Positions 15,900-24,839 of a stretch of DNA of 39,956 bases are shown piece by piece. Numbering within the stretch: the stretch's first letter is position 1; every line of letters starts with the position of its first letter. The notes under the pieces are model-generated. The model had not been told where the DNA came from. It ran no database searches and saw only the letters and a program-made list of their open reading frames with translations. Location: contig JAGRFX010000013.1 in assembly GCA_020445805.1 (NCBI GenBank), positions 1-39,956 on the forward strand. The letters are read 5' to 3'. The position numbers and the translations under genes were made by a program. The DNA comes from Rhodocyclaceae bacterium. Its GTDB lineage: Bacteria; Pseudomonadota; Gammaproteobacteria; Burkholderiales; Rhodocyclaceae.

Positions 15900-17645
15900 C
15901 TACCGTCCCAACAGCATACTGGCAATGCGCTGCTCGCGCTCCTGCTGCAGCTGGTGGTGGATGTCGTCGTCGCTCACGTCGCAGCGCTCGAGCGCGGCCC
16001 CGGCCAGCTGGAGTCCGGCCTCCAGCGTCTCGGGGATGACGGCATCCGCGCCGGCCCGGCGCAGCACCACTGCGTGCTGCTCGTCGCGGGCGCGGGCCAC
16101 GATGGCGACCCGCGGGGCCAGGGCGCGGATGCCCTCCACCGTGCGTGTCGCGGCATCGGCGTCGGCCAGGGTCAGCACCACCGCCCGGGCCTGCTCGAGA
16201 TGCAGCCGGCGCAGCAACTCGGCCCGGCTGGCGTCCCCGTAATAGGCGCGCACGCCGCGCTTGTTGAGGCGCTCCACCAGCCGCGCGTCGTGGTCGATGG
16301 CCACATGGGGCAGGCCCCGGTGCTCCAGGACCTGGCCGACCATCTCGCCGATCCGGCCGCAGCCGGCGATGATCACGTGGTCGTGCAAGGCCTGCATGGG
16401 GGCCGCCGGGGCCGCGCTGCGGCGCCCCAGCCGGGCATCGACCCGATCGCCAATGTGGCGTCCGATCCGGCTGGCGAGGGGCGTGGCCAGCATCGACAGG
16501 CTGACCACCAGCAGCATGAAGTGGCCCACGTCCTCGGCCAGCAGCGAAGTGTGCATGGCCACCCCGACGACAATGAAGGCGAACTCGCCACCCTGGCTGA
16601 GCAGGATCGCCCCCTCGGTGGAGCGGCCCCACGAGAGCCCCATGGCCCGCAGCAGAGGGAACAGCACGGCGCCCTTCAGGGCCATCAGCCCCAGGACCGA
16701 CAGGGGGACCTGCCAGGGGAAGGCGATCAGGGCGCGGAGGTCGATGCCCATGCCGACCGACATGAAGAAGAGACCCATCAGCAGGCCCTTGAAGGGCTCG
16801 ATGGTGACCTCCACCTCGTGGCGGAACTCGGTCTCGGCGATGATCAGGCCGGCCAGCATCGCGCCCATCGCCATCGACAGGCCGGCGGCCCAGGTCAGGG
16901 CGGCCACCCCCAGGCTGGCGAGCAGGGTCAGGGCCATGAAGGTGTCCGGCGCCCGCGCGCTGGCCAGGTGGTGGAACAGGGGGCGCACCAGGCGCCGGCC
17001 CAGCAGGTAGATGACCGCGACCGTGATCGCGCCCTTGACCACGGCCACCGCCAGCAGCGACACGAAGCTGCCCTGGGCGTCCGACTGGCCGAGGATGCCC
17101 ACCAGCACCAGCAGCGGCACCACGGCCAGGTCCTGGAACAGCAGGAGCGCGAAGCCCGCCTGGCCCAGGGGCGTGCCCAGGTCGCGACGCTGGACCAGCA
17201 GCTGCATGACCACCGCGGTCGACGAAAAGGCCAGCACCAGCCCGAGCACCAGTGAGGCTTCGAGCGGATTGCCCCAGCCGTAGGCCATCGCGCCGATGAT
17301 CGCCGCCGAGAGGCCGACCTGGGCGCCGCCGCCGCCGAAGACCCGACCGCGCATGGACCACAGGCGCTCGACCGACAGCTCGAGGCCGATCATGAACATC
17401 AGGAAGACTACGCCCAGCTCGGCGAAGGTGGCCACGTGGTCGCTGCGCGTGAAGCTCACATGGCGCAGGGCCGGCCAGTCCTCCGCCAGGGCGCCGAGCC
17501 CGTAGGGGCCGACGACCGCACCGACCGCGAGGAAACCCAGCACCGGATTGATCGCGCGTTTCTCCAGCAGCGGGATCAGGATCCCCGCCAGGACCAGGAA
17601 CAGGATCGTCTCGCTGAGGTAGGGCAGGGCAGCGTGTTCGGACAT
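15900..17645 (-). CDS. CPA2-family cation:proton antiporter (KefB/KefC-like)
   Basis: 581 residues. About twelve to thirteen membrane helices (1-380) with family motifs such as LGVVFLMFMIGLELS and LLLFQDLAVVPLLVL are followed by a cytosolic TrkA-N/RCK domain that binds nucleotide (HVIIAGCGRIGEMVGQVL at about 402-419, with a YYGDASR loop). Such proteins exchange K+ or Na+ for protons and are often gated by NAD(H) or glutathione adducts. The TrkA-N domain supports the potassium-efflux type, but no ancillary KefF/KefG gene is adjacent. Flanked by mscS upstream and the asparaginase downstream on the same strand, suggesting an osmotic/ion operon. Confidence 0.88.
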   Translation of the reverse strand: MSEHAALPYLSETILFLVLAGILIPLLEKRAINPVLGFLAVGAVVGPYGLGALAEDWPALRHVSFTRSDHVATFAELGVVFLMFMIGLELSVERLWSMRGRVFGGGGAQVGLSAAIIGAMAYGWGNPLEASLVLGLVLAFSSTAVVMQLLVQRRDLGTPLGQAGFALLLFQDLAVVPLLVLVGILGQSDAQGSFVSLLAVAVVKGAITVAVIYLLGRRLVRPLFHHLASARAPDTFMALTLLASLGVAALTWAAGLSMAMGAMLAGLIIAETEFRHEVEVTIEPFKGLLMGLFFMSVGMGIDLRALIAFPWQVPLSVLGLMALKGAVLFPLLRAMGLSWGRSTEGAILLSQGGEFAFIVVGVAMHTSLLAEDVGHFMLLVVSLSMLATPLASRIGRHIGDRVDARLGRRSAAPAAPMQALHDHVIIAGCGRIGEMVGQVLEHRGLPHVAIDHDARLVERLNKRGVRAYYGDASRAELLRRLHLEQARAVVLTLADADAATRTVEGIRALAPRVAIVARARDEQHAVVLRRAGADAVIPETLEAGLQLAGAALERCDVSDDDIHHQLQQEREQRIASMLLGR

Positions 17646-17666
17646 GGGGGGCGGGTGGCTGGCCGG

Positions 17667-17687
17667 CCCGCGGCGTCATGCCGCGGG
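17667..17687 (-). other. GC-rich hairpin between mscS-like and CPA2 genes
   Basis: Perfect 8-bp inverted repeat CCCGCGGC (17667-17674) and GCCGCGGG (17680-17687) with a 5-base loop, just downstream of the channel gene stop. There is no T-run, so it is more likely an mRNA-processing or stability element than a full terminator. Confidence 0.4.
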
Positions 17688-17696
17688 GGCGTGTGT

Positions 17697-18830
17697 TCAG
17701 GGCGCGGAGGGTTCCGGCGCTTCCTCCCGGTCCCGGTCCAGGCGCAGGGGGTCGCCGAAATGGACGGTGGTGGTCGGGAAGGCGATATCGGCACCGTGGT
17801 CGCGGATGATCTCGTAGATCTTCAACAGCACATCCTCCTTGATCTCGTGGAACTTCACCCACTGGGTGGTCTTGGTGAAGGTGTAGACGAAGAAGTCGAG
17901 CGAGGAGGGGCCGTAGCTGTTGAAGTGCACGATCAGGGTGCGCTCTTCGGTTTCCAGCTCGGGGTGGGCGCGGAGCATGTCGGTGACGCTGCGGACGATG
18001 TCGCGCATGCGGTCGGCGTCGGCGTAGCGGATGCCGATGGTCTCGTAGATCCGCCGATTCAGCATGCGCGAGGGGTTTTCGACCGAGATGCTGGTGAAGG
18101 TGGCGTTGGGCACGTAGAGCGGGCGCTGGTCGAAGGTGCGGATGCGGGTGACCCGCCAGCCGATGTCCTCCACCGTGCCCTCGATGTTCTTGTCGGGCGA
18201 GCGGATCCAGTCACCCACGGCGAAGGGGCGGTCGAGATACACCACCAGCGCCCCGAAGAAGTTGGCCAGCAGGTCCTTGGCCGCGAAGCCCACCGCGATG
18301 CCGCCGATGCCGCCGAAGGCCAGCACCCCGGAGATCGAGAAGCCCAGCGTCTGGAGCATCACCAGCGCGCCGGTGATGATGGTGGAGGCCCGCAGCAGCT
18401 TGCCGATCGCCCGGGCCGTGGTGTGGTCCATCGGCTTCTCGAAGCGCGCCGGATCCACGAGCACGCGTTCGGCGCCGCGGATCAGGCGGACCAGGAACCA
18501 GGAGATCAGCGCGATCACCACCACCCGACGGCCCGGGTCGACGATCTCGAACAGGGCCGAGTCGGTCTCCTGCTGGACGATCTCGAGTGCCCAGAAGAGG
18601 CCGATGGCCCACACCAGCATGGTGGCCGGGCGCCGGGCGGCCTCGAGCAGGGTGTCGTCCCAGCGGTTCGTCGTGGCCGCGAAGCGCACGGCGAGCCGGT
18701 CGAAGAACCGGTTGAGAATGAACTTGGCGAACAGGGCCAGGAAGATGACGACAAACACTTCCACGACCCATCCCAGACCATTGGGCAGCGCCCCGCGCAG
18801 CCAATCGAGTTTTTCAATCCACGCCTGCAA
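17697..18830 (-). CDS. MscS-family mechanosensitive ion channel
   Basis: About 377 residues: hydrophobic helices between 20 and 190, then the MscS pore helix and beta domain (GGIGGIAVGFAAKDLLANFF, LDRPFAVGDWI, VPNATFTSISVENPSR) and a C-terminal alpha/beta domain ending in a charged tail (RLDRDREEAPEPSAP). The family opens under membrane tension to release solutes. I prefer the TTG at 18830, which has AAGGAGG ten bases upstream. Starting at the ATG at 18860 would translate that ribosome site as GEGGRQ and lacks its own. It is divergent from prsT (150 bases) and probably leads the transcript into the antiporter gene. Confidence 0.85.
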   Translation of the reverse strand: MQAWIEKLDWLRGALPNGLGWVVEVFVVIFLALFAKFILNRFFDRLAVRFAATTNRWDDTLLEAARRPATMLVWAIGLFWALEIVQQETDSALFEIVDPGRRVVVIALISWFLVRLIRGAERVLVDPARFEKPMDHTTARAIGKLLRASTIITGALVMLQTLGFSISGVLAFGGIGGIAVGFAAKDLLANFFGALVVYLDRPFAVGDWIRSPDKNIEGTVEDIGWRVTRIRTFDQRPLYVPNATFTSISVENPSRMLNRRIYETIGIRYADADRMRDIVRSVTDMLRAHPELETEERTLIVHFNSYGPSSLDFFVYTFTKTTQWVKFHEIKEDVLLKIYEIIRDHGADIAFPTTTVHFGDPLRLDRDREEAPEPSAP

Positions 18831-18941
18831 AACCTGCCTTCCTCCTTCTCCGTGTGACATCGGTCGCGGCCGCGCGCGATCGAGCGTTTCGCCCCCGGCC
18901 CGTGCATGGCACACATCACGGGTCGGGCGCAGTGCCCCAAA

Positions 18942-18947
18942 TATACT
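18942..18947 (+). promoter_or_regulatory. Possible -10 box for prsT
   Basis: TATACT matches the sigma-70 -10 consensus at five of six positions and lies 33 bases before the prsT ATG. No good -35 is at the right distance, and no GG-N10-GC sigma-54 motif was seen here. Confidence 0.3.
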
Positions 18948-18980
18948 GGACCCATCCTGGCCTACGTCCCTTCCCGCACC

Positions 18981-21782
18981 ATGTCGACATTCCTGCGCGC
19001 CGGTCTGCTCGCGCTCACCCTCGCCACGCCCTTCCTCTCCCTCCCCGCGACGGCCGATGCCGGCAAGGCGGCGGGCTACTACGAGGACGGCCTGGCGCGA
19101 TTCAAGGACGGGGATCTCGACGGGTCCGTCATCCAGTTGAAGAACGCGCTGCAGCAGGATGCCTCGATGCTGGCGGCCCAGGTCCTGCTGGCCCGGGCGC
19201 TGCTCGAGCAGGCCGAGTATCCCGCCTCGGAAGCGGCCTTCAACCGGGCGATCGAGCTGGGTGTCGGCCGCAGCGTGATCGCCGCGCCGCGCGCGCGCCT
19301 GCTGATGGCCCTTGGCCGGCCCAAGCAACTGCTCGCCGACATCAGCGCAGACGGCCTGCGTGGCGACGACCTGGTCGAGGTCCTCACGCTGCGGGCCAGG
19401 GCCCAGGCCCTGGAAGGCAATGCCGACGAGGCGGCACGGGGCTTCGAGGCGGCCATCCATTCCGATCCCCTGTCCGTGCGGCCCTATGAGGATCTTGTGC
19501 CCTTCCTGTTACAGAGGGGCGACCTGGAGGGCGCCAGGCGTAGCGTGGCCCGGCTGGTCGAGATCGCGCCGGACAAGGCGGAAACCTGGAATCTGCGTGC
19601 GTCCCTCGCCCATGCGCAGGGGCGCCTGCAGCCGGCGCTCGAGGACTATGGCAAGGCGATTTCCCTGGATCCGGATCTGGTCGATGCGCGCGTCGCCCGT
19701 GCGGCGATCCTGGTGGATCTCGACCGAACGGATGCGGCTGCCGAGGACCTCGACCATCTCGCGAAGTCCGCCAGGAAGGAACCCAGGTCGGCCTACCTGC
19801 GCGCGGTGATTGCCGGGCGCAAGGGCGACGAGGTAGCGGCCAAGGCGGCCCTGCAGCAGGTGGCGACCCTGGTCGATGGCCTGCCACCGGAATACACCAG
19901 CGCCAACGAACAGTTGCTGATGCTGGGCGCCCTGTCCCATCACGGGCTGGGCACCAAGGAGAAGGCCACCGAATACCTGGATATCCTGCAGAAGCGCTTC
20001 CCCAGGAATCTGGGCGGACGCAAGCTGCTGGCGGCGATCTACCTGGATGCCAATGACAGCGCCAGAGCGCTGGCGGCCATCGAACCCGTCCTGCGCGACG
20101 CGCCGGAGGACCCGCAGGCGAACCTGCTGGCCGGGCGTGCCCAGCTGGGCCTCAATCGCCACAAGCAGGCCAGCGACTACCTCGAGAAGGCGGTCAAGCG
20201 GCTCGGCAATGATCCCCAGGCCCTCGCTGCGCTGGGGATGAGCCTGCTCGGGCGGGGCATGGAGTCGGCCGGCATCGAGCGCCTCGAGCAGGCCATGACG
20301 GTCGCGCCCGATCGCATCCCGACCGGATCGGTCCTGATCACGCTCTACATGCAGCGGGGTGAAGGGCACAAGGCCGTGGCCCTGGCCGAAACGATGGTGC
20401 GAAAGACCCAGCGCGACCCGGAGGCCGTCAATCTACTGGCGTCCGTCCAGGCCGCCAGCGGGGATAATGCCGCCGCCCGCGATTCCTACCGGGAGGTGCT
20501 CGCCCGGACCCCTGACTACGTGCCGGCCCTGCTCAATCTGGCCCGGGTCGAAGCCGAGCTGGGGGACGGGGCTGGTGCGCAACGCCGCCTCGAGGCGCTG
20601 CTGGCCCGCGCGCCCGACGATCCGCGCCCGATGTTCGAGCTGGGGCTCCTCGCCCGACGTCAGGGGAAGACCAAGGAAGCGCTCGACTGGCTGGCCAAGG
20701 CCCTCGCGAAGAGGCCCGACGAGCGCCGGGTGGCGCTCGCCATCGTGGAGACCCATTCCGGCGCCGGGCAACATGCGGCCGCCCTCGACGCGGCCAAGGA
20801 CGTCGCGATCCGATACCCCGATGACCTCTCGGTCCAGGCCGTCCTCGGGCAGGCCTTCCTGGCCGCGGGCGATGCGCGCAATGCGCGGCAGGTCTTCCGC
20901 AACATGACACGGGCGGCCGAATTTGACGTGGACGCCCAGATCCGGATCGGGCGGCTGGCGCTGGCCGCGGGCTTTGCGGATGACGCCGCCTACAACGCCC
21001 AGAAGGCCCTGACGGCCCAGGCCAAGTCGGCGCCTGCCCTGGAACTCGCGATCGACACCGCGCTGGCGCGGGGCCAGGTCGAGACGGCGGGCGAATTCCT
21101 CCAGACCCTGCGCACGGCCGTGCCGACCCACGCTGAGGTCAAGCGCTACCAGGGCACGATCGACCTGGCGGCGGGCAGGCATGCGGCGGCGGTCGAGACC
21201 TTCCGGAAGCTGCACGCGGAGGCGCCCTCGACGCGATCCGCGCTCAATCTCTCCGCTGCGCTGCGGCAGTCCGGCCAGGATGCCGACGCCGAGCGCGTGC
21301 TGCGCAAGGAGTTCGAGCGAGAGCCGGCGCTCGCGGTCCTGGGGGGCCTCGCCGACGTCCAGATCGCACGAGGCCAGTGGCGCGACGCGCGGCAGTCGCT
21401 GGAGCGGATGGCCGTCCAGCAGCCGGATGACCCGGGCGTCCTGAACCGGCTGGCGCTGGTCCTGCGCGAACTGAATGACCCGGCGGCGCTGGCCACGGCG
21501 GAGCGGGCGCTGGCGCTGGCGCCGAAGGATCCGGCGCTGATCGACACGGTGGGCTGGATCAAGCTGCACCAGGGGGATGTTTCCGGAGGGCTCGCCATGC
21601 TGCGCGACGCCCGGCTGAGGGCGCCGGCCGACCCCGAGATCCGCTATCACCTGGCCGTGGCACTGGAGCGCAGTGGGCGAACCGGAGAGGCCCGGGAGGA
21701 AATCCAGGCTGCGCTGGATAGCAAGCTGGCGTTTCACGGAATCGAGGACGCCCGAGCATTGCATGGACGCCTCAAGAATTGA
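18981..21782 (+). CDS. prsT: XrtA/PEP-CTERM system TPR-repeat protein PrsT
   Basis: 933 residues. An N-terminal signal peptide (MSTFLRAGLLALTLATPFLS, cleaved near TADA) is followed by about twenty tetratricopeptide-like helical hairpins running to the C-terminus (repeated A-x3-Y/F-x2-A-L and P-D-x5-L patterns). Length, signal and repeat style match PrsT, the TPR protein encoded in or near exosortase (XrtA) loci, thought to act in export or surface display of PEP-CTERM proteins and exopolysaccharide. Its neighbour downstream is itself a PEP-CTERM cargo gene. The start at 18981 gives a clean signal peptide; an upstream in-frame ATG (18906) does not. Assignment as PrsT rather than another TPR protein is by length and context. 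Confidence 0.82.
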   Translation: MSTFLRAGLLALTLATPFLSLPATADAGKAAGYYEDGLARFKDGDLDGSVIQLKNALQQDASMLAAQVLLARALLEQAEYPASEAAFNRAIELGVGRSVIAAPRARLLMALGRPKQLLADISADGLRGDDLVEVLTLRARAQALEGNADEAARGFEAAIHSDPLSVRPYEDLVPFLLQRGDLEGARRSVARLVEIAPDKAETWNLRASLAHAQGRLQPALEDYGKAISLDPDLVDARVARAAILVDLDRTDAAAEDLDHLAKSARKEPRSAYLRAVIAGRKGDEVAAKAALQQVATLVDGLPPEYTSANEQLLMLGALSHHGLGTKEKATEYLDILQKRFPRNLGGRKLLAAIYLDANDSARALAAIEPVLRDAPEDPQANLLAGRAQLGLNRHKQASDYLEKAVKRLGNDPQALAALGMSLLGRGMESAGIERLEQAMTVAPDRIPTGSVLITLYMQRGEGHKAVALAETMVRKTQRDPEAVNLLASVQAASGDNAAARDSYREVLARTPDYVPALLNLARVEAELGDGAGAQRRLEALLARAPDDPRPMFELGLLARRQGKTKEALDWLAKALAKRPDERRVALAIVETHSGAGQHAAALDAAKDVAIRYPDDLSVQAVLGQAFLAAGDARNARQVFRNMTRAAEFDVDAQIRIGRLALAAGFADDAAYNAQKALTAQAKSAPALELAIDTALARGQVETAGEFLQTLRTAVPTHAEVKRYQGTIDLAAGRHAAAVETFRKLHAEAPSTRSALNLSAALRQSGQDADAERVLRKEFEREPALAVLGGLADVQIARGQWRDARQSLERMAVQQPDDPGVLNRLALVLRELNDPAALATAERALALAPKDPALIDTVGWIKLHQGDVSGGLAMLRDARLRAPADPEIRYHLAVALERSGRTGEAREEIQAALDSKLAFHGIEDARALHGRLKN

Positions 21783-21790
21783 CGATGTCG

Positions 21791-21809
21791 AGAATTCTTA
21801 CAAATTCTG
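21791..21809 (+). promoter_or_regulatory. Putative upstream activator site of a PEP-CTERM gene
   Basis: Inverted repeat AGAATT (21791-21796) and AATTCT (21803-21808), containing TTAC-AA-ATTCTG. The same GAATT and TTAC-N2-ATTCTG elements lie upstream of the PEP-CTERM gene at 13961. It is centred about 90 bases before the predicted transcription start, a normal distance for a sigma-54 activator. Confidence 0.5.
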
Positions 21810-21865
21810 GCAACACGCCATGAAACAATTTTCCAGGATGTTGATAAAAAAGCAGAAAACTCATG

Positions 21866-21881
21866 TGGACCAATTTCTGCT
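21866..21881 (+). promoter_or_regulatory. Sigma-54-type (-24/-12) promoter
   Basis: TGG at 21866-21868 and TGCT at 21878-21881 give GG-N10-GC. Like the promoter at 13901 it reads TGG-N9-TGCTA. The -24 box is less complete (TGGAC instead of TGGCA). The predicted start is near 21892, 31 bases before the ATG at 21923. Confidence 0.55.
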
Positions 21882-21922
21882 AGTGGCTTGCTGAGTACTG
21901 CTTGATTTCCCCGGAGAACACG

Positions 21923-22699
21923 ATGAAAACCGTCTTGACTGGCCTCTTGTTTGCCGCCGCCTTCGGCGTCAGCGCCCCGGCCTTGGCCACCTTCTCGCAA
22001 GCCACCTACAAGAGTAGTTATTGCGGTGGCGGGTCGAGCGACCCGTCGTGCCCGACCTTCAAATTCGGACAGTCCGGTGCCAGCTCCGCCGGCGTGAGCG
22101 TGTCCACCGGCGCCTACTACAACACGAATGGCTCGACGACGCTCAATACCACCAGCCTGAACTACTACTCAGGTTCGGGATACGGCGCGGGCTCCGGGAC
22201 CAACCCGCTCCACGCCGTCGATAACTCCGGCGGCACCTACGAGTGGGTCATGCTGAGCTTCGACCAGGCCGTCAGCCTCGACAAGATCACCCTCGGCTGG
22301 ATCTCCGGCGACGCCGACATCACGATTCTGGCGTCCTCCTCGAAGAACACCACCTCGCTGAGCGGCTGGACCCATGTCCAGAACCTCTACTACGGCTCGG
22401 CTGGGCCGGACGGCTCCGCCCCCGACTTCACCACCGACAGCTATGGCCGCAAGGTCGCCAGTGTAGATACCGAACTGTGCTCGTCCTACTGGCTGATCGG
22501 CGCCCTGAACCCTGCCTATCACACGGGCAGGTCGAGCTACATCGGCAACGACTACTTCAAGCTCTACTCCGTCGCCGCCTGCGCCAACTGCACGACGCCG
22601 CCGCCCCCGCCCAACACCGGCGTTCCCGAGCCGGCCTCCCTGGCCCTGGCAGGCCTCGGCCTGTTTGGCATCTACGGCGCGCGCCGTCGCCGCAAGTAA
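21923..22699 (+). CDS. PEP-CTERM surface protein, XDP1-like
   Basis: 258 residues. A signal peptide (MKTVLTGLLFAAAFGVSAPALA) is followed by a Ser/Gly/Thr/Tyr-rich region and a conserved-looking core (NPLHAVDNSGGTYEWVMLSF, then LDKITLGWISGDADITILA) that resembles the exosortase-dependent surface protein XDP1 family. Four cysteines could pair (CGGG/CP and CANC). A proline hinge (PPPPPN) leads to the PEP-CTERM signal: VPEPASLALAGLGLFGIYGA then RRRRK. A GGAGA ribosome site sits five bases before ATG. Regulation is suggested by the sigma-54-type promoter and upstream site. XDP1 membership is from memory of the motif; the PEP-CTERM call is secure. Confidence 0.86.
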   Translation: MKTVLTGLLFAAAFGVSAPALATFSQATYKSSYCGGGSSDPSCPTFKFGQSGASSAGVSVSTGAYYNTNGSTTLNTTSLNYYSGSGYGAGSGTNPLHAVDNSGGTYEWVMLSFDQAVSLDKITLGWISGDADITILASSSKNTTSLSGWTHVQNLYYGSAGPDGSAPDFTTDSYGRKVASVDTELCSSYWLIGALNPAYHTGRSSYIGNDYFKLYSVAACANCTTPPPPPNTGVPEPASLALAGLGLFGIYGARRRRK

Positions 22700-22720
22700 G
22701 GCCGGGCCAAGGTCTGACTG

Positions 22721-22745
22721 AACGGCGCCTCCGGGCGCCGTTTTC
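22721..22745 (+). terminator. Rho-independent terminator
   Basis: A 9-bp stem AACGGCGCC (22721-22729) pairs with GGCGCCGTT (22734-22742) around a UCCG tetraloop (UNCG class), followed by T-rich DNA. It lies 21 bases after the PEP-CTERM gene stop. Confidence 0.85.
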
Positions 22746-22999
22746 GTGTCTATAGAGCCTGCGGTGTTCGCTGTCGGGGGCCGCGGTGCCCTCGCGGTCG
22801 CCACGTCGAACCCTGCGCAGACGTAACGGATGGTGGGTCCCTTGGCCACGCCGAAGGGAAGGGCACGAGCGCCGCCCCGGTCAAGCCGGGTCCGCGATGT
22901 TTGCGGGATCCCTCGCCGCGAGACCCTGGGCTGTGCCGGGGCCGCCCACTCCCATATTGCCCGGACGTACACGATCCCGGGGGCGATTGCGAGCACGCC
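22746..22999. other. Gene-free intergenic stretch
   Basis: 254 bases between the terminator and the end of the convergent ABC transporter gene. GC-rich with small hairpins (for example CCCGG-N5-CCGGG near 22877), but no gene, tRNA or recognisable mobile remnant could be supported. Confidence 0.5.
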
Positions 23000-24808
23000 T
23001 CAGTCCGCGGCCTGGTCTTCCTCCTGCTGCTGCAGGGTCCACATCTGCGCGTAGGCGCCCCCGGCGGCGAGCAGCTCGGCGTGGGTGCCACGCTCCACGA
23101 CCCGTCCTTCATCGAGGACGATGATCCGGTCGGCGTTCATGACCGTGGACAGCCGGTGGGCGATCACCAGGGCGGTGCGGCCCTCTGCGGCCCGGTCGAT
23201 CTGGGCCTGGATGGCCTTCTCGGTCTTCGAGTCGAGGGCCGAGGTGGCTTCGTCGAAGATCAGGATCGAGGGGTTCTTGAGCAGGGCGCGGGCGATGGCT
23301 ACCCGCTGCTTTTCGCCGCCGGAGAGCTTCAGGCCCCGCTCGCCGACCCGGGTTTCGTAGCCCTCGGGCAGGCGCCGGATGAAGTCCTCCAGCTGGGCTG
23401 CCCGCGCCGCGGCCTCGACCTCTTCGCGGCTGGCCTCGGGGCGGCCGTACTGGATGTTGTAGATCAGGCTGTCGTTGAACAGCACAGTGTCCTGGGGCAC
23501 GATCCCGATCGCCGCGCGCAGGCTGGCCTGGGTCAGCTGGCGGATGTCGTGGCCGCCGACCGTCACCGCGCCGCCCTGGACGTCGTAGAAGCGGTACAGC
23601 AGGCGCGCCAGCGTGGACTTGCCGGAGCCCGAGTGGCCGACCACCGCCACGGTGCTGCCGGCCGGGATGTCGATGTCGACGCCGAAGAGGATCTGGCGGC
23701 GGCTGTCGTAGCCGAAGTCCACCGATTCGAAGCGCACGTCCACCAGCCCGCCCTGCAGGGTGCGCGCGTCGGGCGCGTCCGACACCTCGCGGTGGGAGTG
23801 GAGCAGGCCGAACATGCGCTCGATATCGGTCAGCGCCTGGCGGATCTCCCGGTACAGCACCCCCAGGAAGTTGAGCGGGATGTAGAGCTGCAGCATGAAG
23901 GCATTGACCATCACGATGTCGCCGAGGGTCATCTCGCCACTGGCGACACGGCTCGACGCCTGCCACATCATCAGGGTGACCGTCACCGCGATGATCAGCG
24001 CCTGCCCCGCATTGAGGGCCGAGAGGGAGTTCTGGTTGCGGATCTGGGCCGCGATCCACTGCTGCAGCTGCTCGTCGTAACGGCGCGCCTCGAAGGCCTC
24101 GTTGTTGAAGTACTTGACGGTCTCGAAGTTGATCAGGCTGTCGATGGCCCGCGCATTGGCGGCCGAGTCCAGCTCGTTGGCCTGGCGCCGCAGGGCGGTG
24201 CGCCAGTTGGTGATGCGGACCGTGAAAAAAATGTAGAGGGTCAGCGCGACACCGGTGATCAGGGCGAAGACCGCGTCGTAGTTGTAGAGCAGGATGCCGA
24301 TCACCAGGCCGATCTCGATCAGGGTCGGCAGGATGCTGTAGAGCGTGTAGCTGATCAGCGAACCGATCGAGCGGGTGCCGCGCTCGATGTCGCGGGTCAG
24401 GCCGCCGGTCTGGCGCTCCAGGTGGAAGCGCAGCGACAGCGAGTGGAGGTGCTCGAAGACCTGCAGCGAGATGCGCCGCACCGCTTGCTGGGTGACCCGC
24501 ACGAAGACGATCTCGCGCAGTTCGGTGAACATCGAGGTCGAGAAGCGCAGCAGGCCATAGGCCAGCAGCAAGGCCGCCGGCACCACGATCACCGCCTGGG
24601 CGTGGGTGATGTCCAGGTGGTCGATCACCCGCTTGAAGACGATCGGCACCGAGACGTTGGCCCCTTTCGCGGCCAGCAGGCAGCCGAGCGCGATCAGCAC
24701 CCGGACCTTGTAGGCCCACAGGTAGGGCAGCAGCTCCTTGAGGGTCTGGAGGTCGTGCCGTTCGGAAGGTTCGGGGCCGGGCAGGGCCGATGCGGGTCCG
24801 CGTCTCAT
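23000..24808 (-). CDS. ABC exporter of the Atm1/ABCB7 (HMT1) type, fused membrane and ATPase domains
   Basis: 602 residues. A six-helix type 1 exporter membrane domain (about 25-325) carries the Atm1-family hallmark INFETVKYFNNEAFE (226-240). The ATPase domain has Walker A GHSGSGKST (391-399), Q-loop PQD (438-440), signature LSGGEKQ (495-501), Walker B ILIFDE (515-520) and the AHRLST switch. The Atm1 group exports glutathione-bound sulfur or metal species, in bacteria linked to metal tolerance. The gene is the last of a minus-strand run (HAD, LysE, ABC) with short gaps, though no shared pathway is obvious. The domain call is firm, the substrate inferred. Confidence 0.9.
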   Translation of the reverse strand: MRRGPASALPGPEPSERHDLQTLKELLPYLWAYKVRVLIALGCLLAAKGANVSVPIVFKRVIDHLDITHAQAVIVVPAALLLAYGLLRFSTSMFTELREIVFVRVTQQAVRRISLQVFEHLHSLSLRFHLERQTGGLTRDIERGTRSIGSLISYTLYSILPTLIEIGLVIGILLYNYDAVFALITGVALTLYIFFTVRITNWRTALRRQANELDSAANARAIDSLINFETVKYFNNEAFEARRYDEQLQQWIAAQIRNQNSLSALNAGQALIIAVTVTLMMWQASSRVASGEMTLGDIVMVNAFMLQLYIPLNFLGVLYREIRQALTDIERMFGLLHSHREVSDAPDARTLQGGLVDVRFESVDFGYDSRRQILFGVDIDIPAGSTVAVVGHSGSGKSTLARLLYRFYDVQGGAVTVGGHDIRQLTQASLRAAIGIVPQDTVLFNDSLIYNIQYGRPEASREEVEAAARAAQLEDFIRRLPEGYETRVGERGLKLSGGEKQRVAIARALLKNPSILIFDEATSALDSKTEKAIQAQIDRAAEGRTALVIAHRLSTVMNADRIIVLDEGRVVERGTHAELLAAGGAYAQMWTLQQQEEDQAAD

Positions 24809-24839
24809 GGCGCGAATTCTAGCCTTTCGGGCGGCCGGT

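Noticed and set aside
14929-17862. A 977-codon minus-strand open frame covering the asparaginase and the antiporter region
   Set aside because: The genuine asparaginase starts at 15882. The part upstream is a shadow of the CPA2 antiporter gene, which is read in another frame with clear membrane helices.
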